A stretch of 64,000 nt of DNA, from contig JADJRC010000002.1 of assembly GCA_016712415.1 (NCBI GenBank), positions 496,001 to 560,000 on the forward strand, given 5' to 3'. Shown here one piece after another: positions 36,114-45,000 of the stretch (its first letter is position 1; each line of letters begins with the position of its first letter). This stretch comes from Lewinellaceae bacterium. Lineage in GTDB: Bacteria; Bacteroidota; Bacteroidia; Chitinophagales; Saprospiraceae. The notes below the pieces were generated by a model. That model made no database searches and had not been told where the DNA came from. It saw nothing but the letters and a program-made list of their open reading frames with translations. A program made the translations under genes and the position numbers.

Positions 36114-36833
36114 TCACTTCCTGTTGCTATCCTGTTTTGCAAACACCTTTTTCAGCAATTCCGTGCTGCGGAAGGTTTTATTTCGACGGATATTTTTCTC
36201 TTCCTCTGCGATCTTGCCGAACAATCCGTCGAGCGCCTTTTTGGTCACATAGTCGTCGAGGTCGTTGTTGACCTTGGTCACAAGCGGTATGGCGTTGTAG
36301 GCATTGGCGGCCTTGGTCCACAGACTGTTGGCGCCGATCTTGTCCAGCGATGCCACGATCTTCGGGTTGAATTTATCGTAGAGTTGCTGGTTGGTGGTTT
36401 TGTTCAGGTATGTTGTAGCGGCATTATCGGCGCCCATCAGAATATTGGTGGCATCCTGAATGGTCATCGAGGTGATGGCGCCGAGGAAGATAGGACCCGC
36501 TTCTTTGGCTGCATCTTCTGCGCCGCGGTTCATTTTTTCCAGCAACTCGTTTTCGAGGTTGCTGAATCCCGGCACCGACTTCAGTTTGGTCGTCACCTTG
36601 CGCACATCGTCGGGCAGCAGAATCTTGTAGGCGCTTTTGAAATAGCCGTCTTTTTGAGAGAGCGTGTTGACGCCTTTGGTTACGCCGTTCGACAAAGCCT
36701 GTTTAAGCGCCTTTCCGATCTCATCCAGCGACGGTTCGTTGAGGATGCCGCCGGCAACCTCCTTGAGTGTGTCACAGGAAGGCAGGCTGAAAAAGACGAA
36801 AAGCAGAAAAGCGGGGATAAGTAGTTTTTTCAT
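36114..36833 (-). CDS. DUF4197 lipoprotein
   Basis: The protein has 239 residues from the ATG at 36833, which gives a lipoprotein signal (MKKLLIPAFLLFVFFSLPSC, lipobox LPSC then Asp). The much longer open frame to 37130 runs through the palindromic repeats and is rejected. DUF4197 features are IGKALKQALSNGVTKGVN, ILLPDDVRKVTTKLKSVPG and FNPKIVASLDKIGANSLW. Asp at +2 would keep it in the inner membrane in E. coli, but sorting rules differ in Bacteroidota. The function is unknown. Confidence 0.85.
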   Translation of the reverse strand: MKKLLIPAFLLFVFFSLPSCDTLKEVAGGILNEPSLDEIGKALKQALSNGVTKGVNTLSQKDGYFKSAYKILLPDDVRKVTTKLKSVPGFSNLENELLEKMNRGAEDAAKEAGPIFLGAITSMTIQDATNILMGADNAATTYLNKTTNQQLYDKFNPKIVASLDKIGANSLWTKAANAYNAIPLVTKVNNDLDDYVTKKALDGLFGKIAEEEKNIRRNKTFRSTELLKKVFAKQDSNRK

Positions 36834-36890
36834 AATGAATGGGTTGTGCATATACTGGATGGATAAAAGTTCTTTTGAGACATCCAAATG

Positions 36891-37034
36891 TATCCCGGAA
36901 TGGTATTCCGGGATACGGAGCCCAGGTCCCGGAATGGTATTCCGGGATACGGAATTGTATTCCCAGGTCCCGGAATGGTATTCCGGGATACGGAATTGTA
37001 TTCCCATGTCCCGGAATACCATTCCGGGATACGG
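36891..37034. repeat. Four palindromic repeats of the CCGGAATGGTATTCCGG type
   Basis: Four copies of TCCCGGAATGGTATTCCGGG with the shared tail ATACGGA lie between 36891 and 37034. The fourth has the opposite central triplet (ACC instead of GGT). Each can form a hairpin with arms CCCGGAAT and ATTCCGGG. The same core recurs in the array at 62195-62760. They sit between divergent genes. Confidence 0.85.
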
Positions 37035-37154
37035 AGCGCAATGATTAACGGGACCGGAACCGCAAGTTAACGCTATTCTTGATGAACAAATCCGGCGGCC
37101 TCCGGTTTTCTCAAAGCACCCGATCATCAACTACAATAATTAAAACCAACGCAC

Positions 37155-37610
37155 ATGTTCCACCTGAAAGAAGGCGACAAAGCCCCCGATTTTTCCGCAG
37201 CCAATGAAAAAGGCCAGACCCTGAACCTGTCCGATTACAAGGGCAAAAAACTGGTGCTCTATTTTTATCCCAAAGACGATACACCGGGATGTACGGCAGA
37301 AGCCTGTAGTCTGCGCGACGGCTACCCGAAGTTCCAGGCCCAGGGTTATGAAATTCTCGGCGTCAGCCCCGATTCCGTGAAAAAACACGTCAAATTTCAG
37401 GAAAAATACAAGCTTCCTTTCAGCCTGCTTGCCGATGAGGACCATGCTGTGGCCAACGCTTACGGCGTTTGGGGGCAGAAAAAGTTCATGGGCCGCACTT
37501 ACGACGGCATCCACCGCACCACTTTTGTGATTGACGAGAACGGCGTGATCGAACGTATCATCGCCAAGGTGGACACGGGCAACCACACCGGCCAATTGCT
37601 GGAGGCATAG
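37155..37610 (+). CDS. bcp: Thioredoxin-dependent peroxiredoxin (Bcp)
   Basis: The 151-residue protein begins MFHLKEGDKAPDFSAANEKG. The active-site motif is DDTPGCTAEACSLRD with the peroxidatic Cys46 and resolving Cys51, the helix-located pair of the atypical two-Cys Bcp class. YEILGVSPDSVKKHVKF and DGIHRTTFVIDENGVI complete the fold. It reduces peroxides using thioredoxin. The small gap to the repeats may hold its promoter. Confidence 0.96.
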   Translation: MFHLKEGDKAPDFSAANEKGQTLNLSDYKGKKLVLYFYPKDDTPGCTAEACSLRDGYPKFQAQGYEILGVSPDSVKKHVKFQEKYKLPFSLLADEDHAVANAYGVWGQKKFMGRTYDGIHRTTFVIDENGVIERIIAKVDTGNHTGQLLEA

Positions 37611-37626
37611 CCATGAAGCGCCGGAT

Positions 37627-37911
37627 TTATTGAAAAACATCCAGTTTGGCGCGGATCAGTATCATAAACGCCAGCATGGTGATAAAAATGAAAGCGTTGA
37701 TGCCGGGGGCGAGATACGACCACGCGGTGCGTTGCAGGCGCGCGCTGTTCCAGCCCACCCAGAAGCCCCATGTGCTGAGGCAGAATGTCGCAATCAGGAA
37801 TACATCTGTAATCCACGCCCTGCCTCCGGAAAACTGAGGCGCTTTGGCAAAAAGTCCCATGGACAGGCAGGCCAGTACAGCAAGCAGCAGACTGCGGTTG
37901 GTATCTTTCAT
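37627..37911 (-). CDS. Small three-helix membrane protein, unknown
   Basis: The protein has 94 residues from the ATG at 37911 (MKDTNRSLLLAVLACLSMGL). It has about three membrane helices (LLLAVLACLSMGLFA, VFLIATFCLSTWGFWVGW, INAFIFITMLAFMILI). Its start is one base from the stop of the MFS gene on the same strand, so it is co-transcribed. The function is unknown; it may be an accessory to the transporter. Confidence 0.7.
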   Translation of the reverse strand: MKDTNRSLLLAVLACLSMGLFAKAPQFSGGRAWITDVFLIATFCLSTWGFWVGWNSARLQRTAWSYLAPGINAFIFITMLAFMILIRAKLDVFQ

Positions 37912-37912
37912 G

Positions 37913-39073
37913 TCATTTTTTTCTTGCGCTAAGGTATATCCAGCCCACAAAACTCATGGCTGCCGCAAAATAAAACACTGCCGGCATTCGCGCTGTATCG
38001 TTGGCAAAATACCATCCTGCCAGCGCGGCGCCTCCTCCAATGGCTATTTCCAGTGCGATGTACATGGTGGCCAGGGCCCTGCCTTTCCGCTGCGGATGCC
38101 CCAGGTCGACCGTCCAGGCATTGATGGACGGCGCGAAAATGCCGTTGCCCAGACCAAACAGGATCGAAGCCCCGTAGAACAGGAACGGTGTGTCTGCATG
38201 CGCAAACGTCAGCATGGAACCCGTAATCACCAGGGCAGATATCTTGAGTACGGGTACACGGCCCAGTTGGTCGGAAAACTTGCCGGCTAAAAACCGCATC
38301 GACACGCTCGCCAACGTGAAAAGGGTGAAAAACGTGCCGCGGTTCTCTACCCCCAGGTGGTCGCTCAGGTCGGGCACCAGCGTCAGGATGACCCCGTAAC
38401 TTACATAACAGCATACCATGGTAATGGCGGAGGGCAACGCCAGCGGGTCAAATATATCGGCTTTTGTCACCTTCAGCAGCGCCAGCCGGAAGGGCTTTTT
38501 GTCCGGCAGGGTCTCTTTCAGGTTCAGCAGGATCAGCACGGACCCCAGTGCCAGGACCGCCGAGGCATAAAACATGGGATTGGGATCGCCGTTGAAATGT
38601 TTGACCATCCAACTGCCCAGAGGGGGCGATGCCGAAACGCCCAGACTGAAACAAATGCCCAGCACGCCCATGGCTTCGCCTAGTCGCCCCGGCGGTACAA
38701 TGTCCGCCACATAGGCAGATGTGCCTGTCGGCTTGAAACCCGTAGAAAACCCGTGAAAAAAACGCAGGATTAGGAAGCCGCTTACAAATGCCAGGGCGGG
38801 ATACAGCATGCTGCACACCACACAGGCCAGCGTTCCGACATACATCACCGGCAAACGCCCTACCGTGTCGGTCAATTTTCCGCTGAACGGCCTCGATATG
38901 CCTGCCGTAATAGTAAAGAGCGCGATGATCAGGCCTTTGTGCTCCCCGCCGCCCATGCTGGTGAGGTAAGACGGCAATTCGGGCAGCATCATGTTAAAAC
39001 TTGCGGCAAAAAGAGCGTGGGAAAGCGACAACAGCAGAAAGGCGGGCGTGTACAGGCGTACGGGATGTTCCAT
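37913..39073 (-). CDS. MFS transporter
   Basis: The protein has 386 residues from the ATG at 39073 (MEHPVRLYTPAFLLLSLSHA). Twelve predicted helices are present. The MFS loop motif appears as SRPFSGKLTDTVGRLPVMYV, and its second-half counterpart as MRFLAGKFSDQLGRVPVLKI. The overall pattern resembles the drug:H+ antiporter-like exporters. The substrate is not clear. It is divergent from xylB with a very short gap, so it could be co-controlled, but a sugar role is not implied. Confidence 0.88.
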   Translation of the reverse strand: MEHPVRLYTPAFLLLSLSHALFAASFNMMLPELPSYLTSMGGGEHKGLIIALFTITAGISRPFSGKLTDTVGRLPVMYVGTLACVVCSMLYPALAFVSGFLILRFFHGFSTGFKPTGTSAYVADIVPPGRLGEAMGVLGICFSLGVSASPPLGSWMVKHFNGDPNPMFYASAVLALGSVLILLNLKETLPDKKPFRLALLKVTKADIFDPLALPSAITMVCCYVSYGVILTLVPDLSDHLGVENRGTFFTLFTLASVSMRFLAGKFSDQLGRVPVLKISALVITGSMLTFAHADTPFLFYGASILFGLGNGIFAPSINAWTVDLGHPQRKGRALATMYIALEIAIGGGAALAGWYFANDTARMPAVFYFAAAMSFVGWIYLSARKK

Positions 39074-39166
39074 GTGCAAAGATTCGGCAAAAAATAAATA
39101 TCCTGCGGGTTACGCGGTATAAATGGCGCGATTCCAAAACGACCCGCCGCACTTTTGATAGTTTAT

Positions 39167-39174
39167 TACATTTG
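39167..39174 (+). promoter_or_regulatory. Bacteroidota -7 box for xylB, five bases before the ATG
   Basis: TACATTTG matches TAnnTTTG exactly. It ends 5 nt before the xylB ATG at 39180, so transcription from it would start at or near the start codon and give a leaderless mRNA. Confidence 0.5.
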
Positions 39175-39179
39175 CTGCT

Positions 39180-40664
39180 ATGTACCTGCTTGGTTATGAC
39201 ATCGGTTCTTCCTCGGTCAAGGCGGCCATCACCCGTGCGGATTCCGGAGAAAAAATTGCCGTCCTGCAGTCTCCGGCGACAGAAATGGATATCCTGTCTC
39301 CACAACCCGGATGGGCCGAACAACACCCGGAAACATGGTGGAATAATGTCTGCACCGTTACCCAAAAGTTGTTGCAAACAACGGGAATACCTCCGGACGA
39401 GATAAAAGGCATCGGCATCGCCTATCAGATGCACGGCCTGGTGCTGGTGGATCAAAGCCATCAGGCGCTTCGCCCTTCCATCATCTGGTGCGACAGTCGT
39501 GCCGTAGCCATCGGCAATCGCGCATTCGATGCCATCGGGCATGAAAAATGCCTGTCTGAACTGCTCAATTCACCGGGAAATTTTACGGCATCCAAACTAA
39601 AATGGGTCCGGGATAACGAGCCTGAAGTGTATGCGCGTATCCATAAGATCATGCTTCCCGGCGATTTTATAGCGATGAAGTTGACCGGCGAGATCATGAC
39701 GACACCGGGTGGCCTTTCCGAAGCCATTCTGTGGGATTTTTCCAGAAATGAACCGGCCGGGTTTGTGCTCGATTATTTTGGTTTTGACCGGAATCTGATC
39801 CCATACGTGACGCCGGCTTTTTCGCTGCAAGGCCGGCTGACGACGGCTGCAGCAGCGGCTACCGGACTGGAAGCCGGGACGCCACTGACTTACCGCGCCG
39901 GCGATCAGCCCAATAATGCCCTGTCGCTCAACGTCCTGAAGCCGGGAGAGGTGGCTGCAACGGGTGGCACCTCCGGGGTTGTTTACGGTATTGTCGACAG
40001 CCCTGTGTATGACCCTTTGTCCAGGGTGAACGGTTTTGCGCACGTCAACCATTCCGCCCGCGACCCGCGGATCGGGGTGTTGCTGTGTATCAATGGTGCG
40101 GGCATCCAGTACAGCTGGATGAAACACCAGGTTGCGCTCGAACAGGCAACGTATGCCGACATGGAGCAGCAGGCCGCGTCTGTGCCGCCGGGCGCCGACG
40201 GCCTGCGTATTTTACCCTTTGGCAACGGCGCGGAACGTATGCTGGGCAACCGAAACGTCGGCTCAAAAATGAATAACCTGCATTTTAACCGCCATACACG
40301 GGCGCATATCTACCGGGCTGCCCTCGAAGGTATTGCCTTCTCCTTTGTCTATGGTATAAACATATTGAAAGGTATGGGGCTGAATCTGCAGGTCATGCGG
40401 GTGGGCAACGATAACCTCTTCCAGTCGGAAATTTTTTCCAGTACCATTTCCAACCTGGTCGACAGTCGCATCGAACTGGTGGAAACAACCGGCGCCGCAG
40501 GCGCTGCCCAAGCGGCAGGGGTGGCCGCAGGTTTGTACCACTCGGTCGGCGAAGCCGTGCGGGACGTGCAAGTGATCACCGCCTACGAACCGCAGCTAGG
40601 GATCGGGGATTTTGAGCAGGCCTACCAGGCATGGTTTCAGGATCTACAAAAGGCAATTATTTAA
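39180..40664 (+). CDS. xylB: Xylulokinase (FGGY family)
   Basis: The 494-residue protein has the N-terminal FGGY ATPase start YLLGYDIGSSSVKAAITRAD. IAYQMHGLVLVDQSHQALRP and IIWCDSRAV give the sugar-binding region, with the catalytic Asp in the CGAGDQ-like YRAGDQPNNALSLN. The C-terminal signature is ETTGAAGAAQAAGVAAGLYH. It phosphorylates D-xylulose with ATP. Its immediate partner is xylA, 22 bp downstream on the same strand, which supports the xylose assignment over other FGGY substrates. Confidence 0.93.
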   Translation: MYLLGYDIGSSSVKAAITRADSGEKIAVLQSPATEMDILSPQPGWAEQHPETWWNNVCTVTQKLLQTTGIPPDEIKGIGIAYQMHGLVLVDQSHQALRPSIIWCDSRAVAIGNRAFDAIGHEKCLSELLNSPGNFTASKLKWVRDNEPEVYARIHKIMLPGDFIAMKLTGEIMTTPGGLSEAILWDFSRNEPAGFVLDYFGFDRNLIPYVTPAFSLQGRLTTAAAAATGLEAGTPLTYRAGDQPNNALSLNVLKPGEVAATGGTSGVVYGIVDSPVYDPLSRVNGFAHVNHSARDPRIGVLLCINGAGIQYSWMKHQVALEQATYADMEQQAASVPPGADGLRILPFGNGAERMLGNRNVGSKMNNLHFNRHTRAHIYRAALEGIAFSFVYGINILKGMGLNLQVMRVGNDNLFQSEIFSSTISNLVDSRIELVETTGAAGAAQAAGVAAGLYHSVGEAVRDVQVITAYEPQLGIGDFEQAYQAWFQDLQKAII

Positions 40665-40686
40665 AGCAACACGCATAAAATTGAAC

Positions 40687-42032
40687 ATGCAAACATTACC
40701 AAAGATCACCGTCATTACGGGCAAAAGGGAGTATTTCAAAGGCATCGGCCGAATCCGGTTCGAAGGCAGGGAGACAGACAACCCGCTAGCTTTTCGCTGG
40801 TACGATGAAGACCGCATCGTGGGGGGCAAAACGATGAAGGAACACTTCCGGTTTGCGGTGGCCTGGTGGCATACCCTCTGCGGTACGGGCGGCGATCCTT
40901 TCGGCGCGCCGACCAAGGTTTTTCCCTGGCTCGACGCTGCCGACCCGCTCGATCAGGCGAAAGACAAGATGGACGCGGGTTTTGAATTGATCACCAAAAT
41001 GGGCATTCCATTCTATTGTTTTCACGATTTCGACCTCGTGGCAGAAGGCGCGACGCTGTCTGAAAGCCGCAAACGACTCGACGCCATCACCGATTATGCC
41101 CTGGAAAAACAGGCTTCGTCGGGCGTGCAACTGCTCTGGGGTACCGCCAACCTTTTTCCCACCCGCGCTATATGAACGGGGCCATGACCAACCCCGATTT
41201 TGCCGTCGTGGCCTTTGCCGGCGCTCAGGTCAAAAACGCACTCGATGCGACCATCAAACTGGACGGCGCCAATTATGTCTTCTGGGGCGGGCGGGAAGGA
41301 TACATGTCGCTGCTCAATACCGACATGAAACGCGAACTCGAACACATGGCGCGGTTCCTGCACGCGGCGAAAGATTATGCGCGGTCGCAGGGGTTTAAAG
41401 GCGCCTTTTTTATCGAGCCGAAGCCGATGGAGCCGAGCAAACACCAGTACGATTTTGACGCGGCAACCTGCATCGGCTTTCTCCGGGAGTATGGCCTGAT
41501 GGACGACTTTAAACTGAACCTGGAGTTCAACCACGCCACACTGGCGCAACATACCATGCAGCACGAGATGCAGGTGGCCGCGTCGGCCGGATTGCTCGGC
41601 AGCCTGGACGCCAATCGAGGCGACTACCAGAACGGCTGGGATACCGACCAGTTTCCGGTGGATGTTTACGAACTGACGGAGGCCATGCTTGTCCTGCTGG
41701 AATCGGGCGGTTTGCAGGGCGGGGGGATCAATTTTGATGCAAAAACCCGCCGGAACTCCACCGATCCGGAAGATATTTTCCACGCCCATATCGGCGGCAT
41801 GGATGCCTTTGCGCGGGCGCTCCTGACGGCCCACGATATCCTGGAAAAGTCGGAGTACCCCAAACTGCGCGCTCAACGCTACGCGTCGTTCGACTCGGGT
41901 GCAGGAAAAGACTTTGAAAACGGAAGGCTCGGCCTCACGGATTTGGCCAAAATAGCCGGGGAACACGGAGAGCCGGAAATGCGCAGCGGCAGGCAGGAGT
42001 ATTTTGAGAACATTTTGAACCGGTATACATAG
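40687..42032 (+). CDS. xylA: Xylose isomerase, split by one frameshift
   Basis: The ATG at 40687 opens a frame (MQTLPKITVITGKREYFKGI) that ends at 41175 after LWGTANLFPTRAI. The remainder reads in another frame from NGAMTNPDFAVVAFAGAQVK to ENILNRYT at 42032. Restoring one T in the five-T run at about 41152-41156 gives NLFSHPRYMNGAMTNPDF, the normal family sequence. Catalytic and metal motifs are present: FYCFHDFDLVAEG, FFIEPKPMEPSKHQYDFD, NLEFNHATLAQHTM and DANRGDYQNGWDTDQFP. The whole would be about 448 residues, the usual length. It converts D-xylose to D-xylulose. Confidence 0.9.
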
Positions 42033-42148
42033 TATCCCTGAGCCTCGTAGCGGTTGAGATGCAGGAAAATGATATCCGATACTGTCCGCCGGGCCGGGCT
42101 ATACTCAAAGTAAATTGGTTTGCGAAAATAAACCCCAACAATAATAAA

Positions 42149-42208
42149 GGGGTTTAGAAAAGGGGCAACTCATTGGTGATCAATGATTGGCATCCTTCTC
42201 TAAACCCC
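42149..42208. terminator. Bidirectional terminator-like inverted repeat
   Basis: GGGGTTTAGAAAAGG near 42149-42165 pairs with CCTTCTCTAAACCCC at 42194-42208, matching 14 of 15 positions. It lies between the convergent xylA and M4 protease genes. Confidence 0.6.
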
Positions 42209-42233
42209 AACTAATTTCCAAAACCTTTCTCGC

Positions 42234-44621
42234 TTATCGTTTCACGATCTTTTTTCTCACCACAGCGTTTTCCGTTTCAACGGACACAAAATAGAAGCCG
42301 GGTGTCAGGTCCGACAAGTCGATCGTATTGCTGCTTTGCAGCGCCCGGCTGTCCAGCATCAGTGCGCCGTTGGTCGCGAAAATGCGAACGTTTTTCACGG
42401 CTGCATCCGATTGGATATGCAGGAGGTTGGCGACCGGGTTCGGGTACAGTATCACGTTATCCGTCGCGTCTTCTTCCATAAATCCGTTTGCAGTTGAAGC
42501 GGCGCTATTGTCTTCGAGCGGCCGGATTTCAGGGAGACCGGCGGTGTCGTCGCCCAGGATATTAAAGCTGCTGCTGCCCGTGAGCGTAACCGCGTCGATA
42601 TATACCTGGTCGGAGTTGTCGCTGGCATCGCACTGGAAGCGGAACTGCGCGTTGGTCGGGAACGTGTATTGTGCGCTGCTCATGGGGATGGTCACCACGT
42701 AAAAGGTGTTGTTGTTGAAATTGGTTCCCCTCGCGAAGGATGCGATGGTACTCCACGCAGATCCGTTGAAATACCGCACCCAGAAATCTTCTCCATTCTC
42801 CATGCCTACGGCTTTAAAGTAGAACTGAAGGGTCAGGTCTGCATTGCCGCTTACATCGACAACCGGAGAGGTCATGGCAGATGCCGTACCGGAGTTGTCG
42901 CGAATTTGAATGGAGTAGCTGCCTTCGTAAGAGTTGGCCGAACTCGACACCCGTGCGCAGTCGCCGCCGCCGTCGGCCCAGCCGTCCCAGCCGGTCTCAA
43001 AATAACCGGAAAGCAAGGGCCCGCCGCCGCCGCCTGGATTGTATTCTGCGCCGACACCTACGGCATACCAGGCATTGGTAGTCGCAATTTCTTCGTCCGA
43101 ACCGTCGCCGAAAAGGTCTTTGGCGGCCTGGATCGCGCCTGCGCGGGCAGCGGAGTAATTGGACGAGGAAGTGAGGTAAACCGTCAGGTTGCGGTACGCA
43201 ATGGCTGCTGCATTGGCCATGCCGATGCCCGCTACGTTGTAAGCGTCGCCGTTGTCGTTTGTGCCCGACTCACCCTGCGAGAGAACATAAAACCATTTGT
43301 TCTGCACACCCGAATTGGTATGTACGCCGCCGTTGTCGCCGGTACCGGCATACCAGTACGTGCCGAGGTAGGTATCCGGGTCGCCATACAGGTTCGGGTT
43401 GGCCATAGAGCGGATGGCGCCGCCGCTGACAAATATATCTGCGCCCATCAGCCAGTCGTTGGAGCCGCTGGCATAGTTTTCAATGGCTTCTCCAAAAATA
43501 TCGGAGAAGGATTCGTTTAGTGCGCCGGACTGGTTGCTGTATACCAGGTTTGCGGAGTACTGGGTTACGCCGTGTGTTATTTCATGTCCGCAAATATCGA
43601 GGGAAACAAGCGGGGAGTAGGCGCCGCCGCCGTCGCCGTACGTCATCCTGTTATTGCTCCAGAACGCATTCGCGTAGTTGTTGGAGTAATGGACATACGA
43701 TCTGATGATAGCGCCTGCTCCGTTGTAGGAGTTGCGGCCGTGTTGTGTGAAATAGTAGTCGTATGTCTGTTCGGCGCCGAAATGCGCCTGAACACCAACC
43801 GGGTCGGCGGTGAAATTGGCGGTAGCGCTTGTAAAATCGGTGGCGGCTGTATAGTTGGTGCCGTTGTTCAGGTTGTACGTCTGTATCCCGCCACCGCTGG
43901 CAGTCTGGCGCAGGCGATACGACGACGCGCTCACCTGGTCGGCTGTAAATGCCACGCTGCCATTGTAAAGGGCATTGCCCGTTGCCGGCACGTTTACATC
44001 GCAGATGAGCGGGTGCTCCTGAAGGAAAGCGCCGCTGTGGGCATCAACAAATACGTTGGCGCCGTACAGGGGATTGGAAGCGTAAATTTCAAACTTGTAG
44101 GCCAGGCGGGGGAGCGCCTTGCCTTCCGGGTCGGCAAGGATAACCAGTTCACCCTCTGGTTTGGCGTAGTCCGGGTAATCCGCCTTCACCGCATCCTCCC
44201 AGGCATACTGTTGGGCGCCGACGTGCAGCAAGGCCGCAGCAAACGCCGCATCGGCGGTCAGGGAGGGCTTAACGTCGAGGTCTGCTACCTTCCAGTAATC
44301 GCCGGTCATCAGGTCGAACATGCCGTTTTTTGCGTGTACGGTATACGTCGCTCCGTCTACTTTTACCCCCTTGTAGTACTGCTGAAACTTTTCGTGGCTG
44401 AATCCGAGTTGGTCGTCCGTTTTCTGTACTGATCTGAGTTCGTCATCGGCCGTCATGTCAAAAGCGCGCTGAAAAACGCTGTTTTGTTGGCTGATGTTTG
44501 CTTTTTCCTGTAGTTTGATTTGGTAAGGTTGTTTTTTACCGGATACGGATTGCGCGGTTTGTGCAAAGCCGAATGAAGGCAAAAACAATGGAATCAGAAA
44601 GGCGATTAAAATTTTTTTCAT
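42234..44621 (-). CDS. M4 thermolysin-family protease, T9SS-secreted
   Basis: The 795-residue protein has a signal peptide (MKKILIAFLIPLFLPSFGFA), then FTP and PepSY propeptide domains at about residues 40-200. The catalytic part shows DICGHEITHGVTQYSA (zinc motif with catalytic Glu), GALNESFSDIFGEAIENYAS (third zinc ligand Glu), and GGVHTNSGVQNKWFYVLSQG with the later histidine. A beta-sandwich at about 555-690 (YFETGWDGWADGGGDC) follows. The T9SS type A sorting domain closes it (VILYPNPVANLLHIQSDAAV). It is a secreted zinc endoprotease that activates by removal of the propeptide. Confidence 0.95.
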   Translation of the reverse strand: MKKILIAFLIPLFLPSFGFAQTAQSVSGKKQPYQIKLQEKANISQQNSVFQRAFDMTADDELRSVQKTDDQLGFSHEKFQQYYKGVKVDGATYTVHAKNGMFDLMTGDYWKVADLDVKPSLTADAAFAAALLHVGAQQYAWEDAVKADYPDYAKPEGELVILADPEGKALPRLAYKFEIYASNPLYGANVFVDAHSGAFLQEHPLICDVNVPATGNALYNGSVAFTADQVSASSYRLRQTASGGGIQTYNLNNGTNYTAATDFTSATANFTADPVGVQAHFGAEQTYDYYFTQHGRNSYNGAGAIIRSYVHYSNNYANAFWSNNRMTYGDGGGAYSPLVSLDICGHEITHGVTQYSANLVYSNQSGALNESFSDIFGEAIENYASGSNDWLMGADIFVSGGAIRSMANPNLYGDPDTYLGTYWYAGTGDNGGVHTNSGVQNKWFYVLSQGESGTNDNGDAYNVAGIGMANAAAIAYRNLTVYLTSSSNYSAARAGAIQAAKDLFGDGSDEEIATTNAWYAVGVGAEYNPGGGGGPLLSGYFETGWDGWADGGGDCARVSSSANSYEGSYSIQIRDNSGTASAMTSPVVDVSGNADLTLQFYFKAVGMENGEDFWVRYFNGSAWSTIASFARGTNFNNNTFYVVTIPMSSAQYTFPTNAQFRFQCDASDNSDQVYIDAVTLTGSSSFNILGDDTAGLPEIRPLEDNSAASTANGFMEEDATDNVILYPNPVANLLHIQSDAAVKNVRIFATNGALMLDSRALQSSNTIDLSDLTPGFYFVSVETENAVVRKKIVKR

Positions 44622-44805
44622 GTGGTAACACGTTTTGATATTAGGAAATAAATGAACATCAAATGTTTTGGGTTGGGCGGCGAAAAGTAATACTTATCTT
44701 GAAAAACGGATAAACAGGAAAGTTTTTTTTGAGAAAATGTCAATTGGCCAACAGTTTAATGGTTGGGATTCCCGACACAACACCTCGCGTATTCATATGA
44801 ATGAT

Positions 44806-44898
44806 CACCACTTATCACTAAACACTTACCACTTACCACTTATCACTAAACACTTACCACTTACCACTTACCACTTATCACTCACCACTTACCACTTG
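44806..44898. repeat. CACTTA-type short tandem repeat
   Basis: About 93 bp are built from units CCACTTA and variants (CACTTATCACTAAACACTTA, ACCACTTACCACTTATCACT) in irregular order. It begins about 180 bp into the intergenic region and ends 70 bp before the -7 box of the cytochrome operon. Confidence 0.8.
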
Positions 44899-44967
44899 TA
44901 AAATTCTATTTTCGACAAATTGTCAGGCGCATGTCATAATTAATTCGATGCGAATGGAGTTAGATTT

Positions 44968-44975
44968 TACTTTTG
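44968..44975 (+). promoter_or_regulatory. Bacteroidota -7 box for the electron-transfer operon
   Basis: TACTTTTG matches TAnnTTTG exactly and ends 25 nt before the ATG at 45001. Confidence 0.5.
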
Positions 44976-45000
44976 CCACCGGCCAAATTCCGATTTAATC

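Larger units (their letters stand above)
44622..45000. other. Intergenic region between divergent M4 protease and cytochrome operon
   Basis: No gene is seen. The region holds a near-consensus promoter box for the protease, the tandem repeat at 44806-44898 and the promoter box at 44968-44975 for the electron-transfer genes. Confidence 0.6.

Noticed and set aside
36834..37130. N-terminal extension of the DUF4197 protein
   Set aside because: It runs through palindromic repeats; the lipoprotein signal at 36833 is the better start.
37913..39073. Xylose transporter role for the MFS gene next to xylB
   Set aside because: It is divergent from xylB and its motifs resemble drug:H+ exporters rather than sugar importers.
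42669..44432. Two long plus-strand frames opposite the M4 protease
   Set aside because: They lack family features, and the minus-strand protease is clear.
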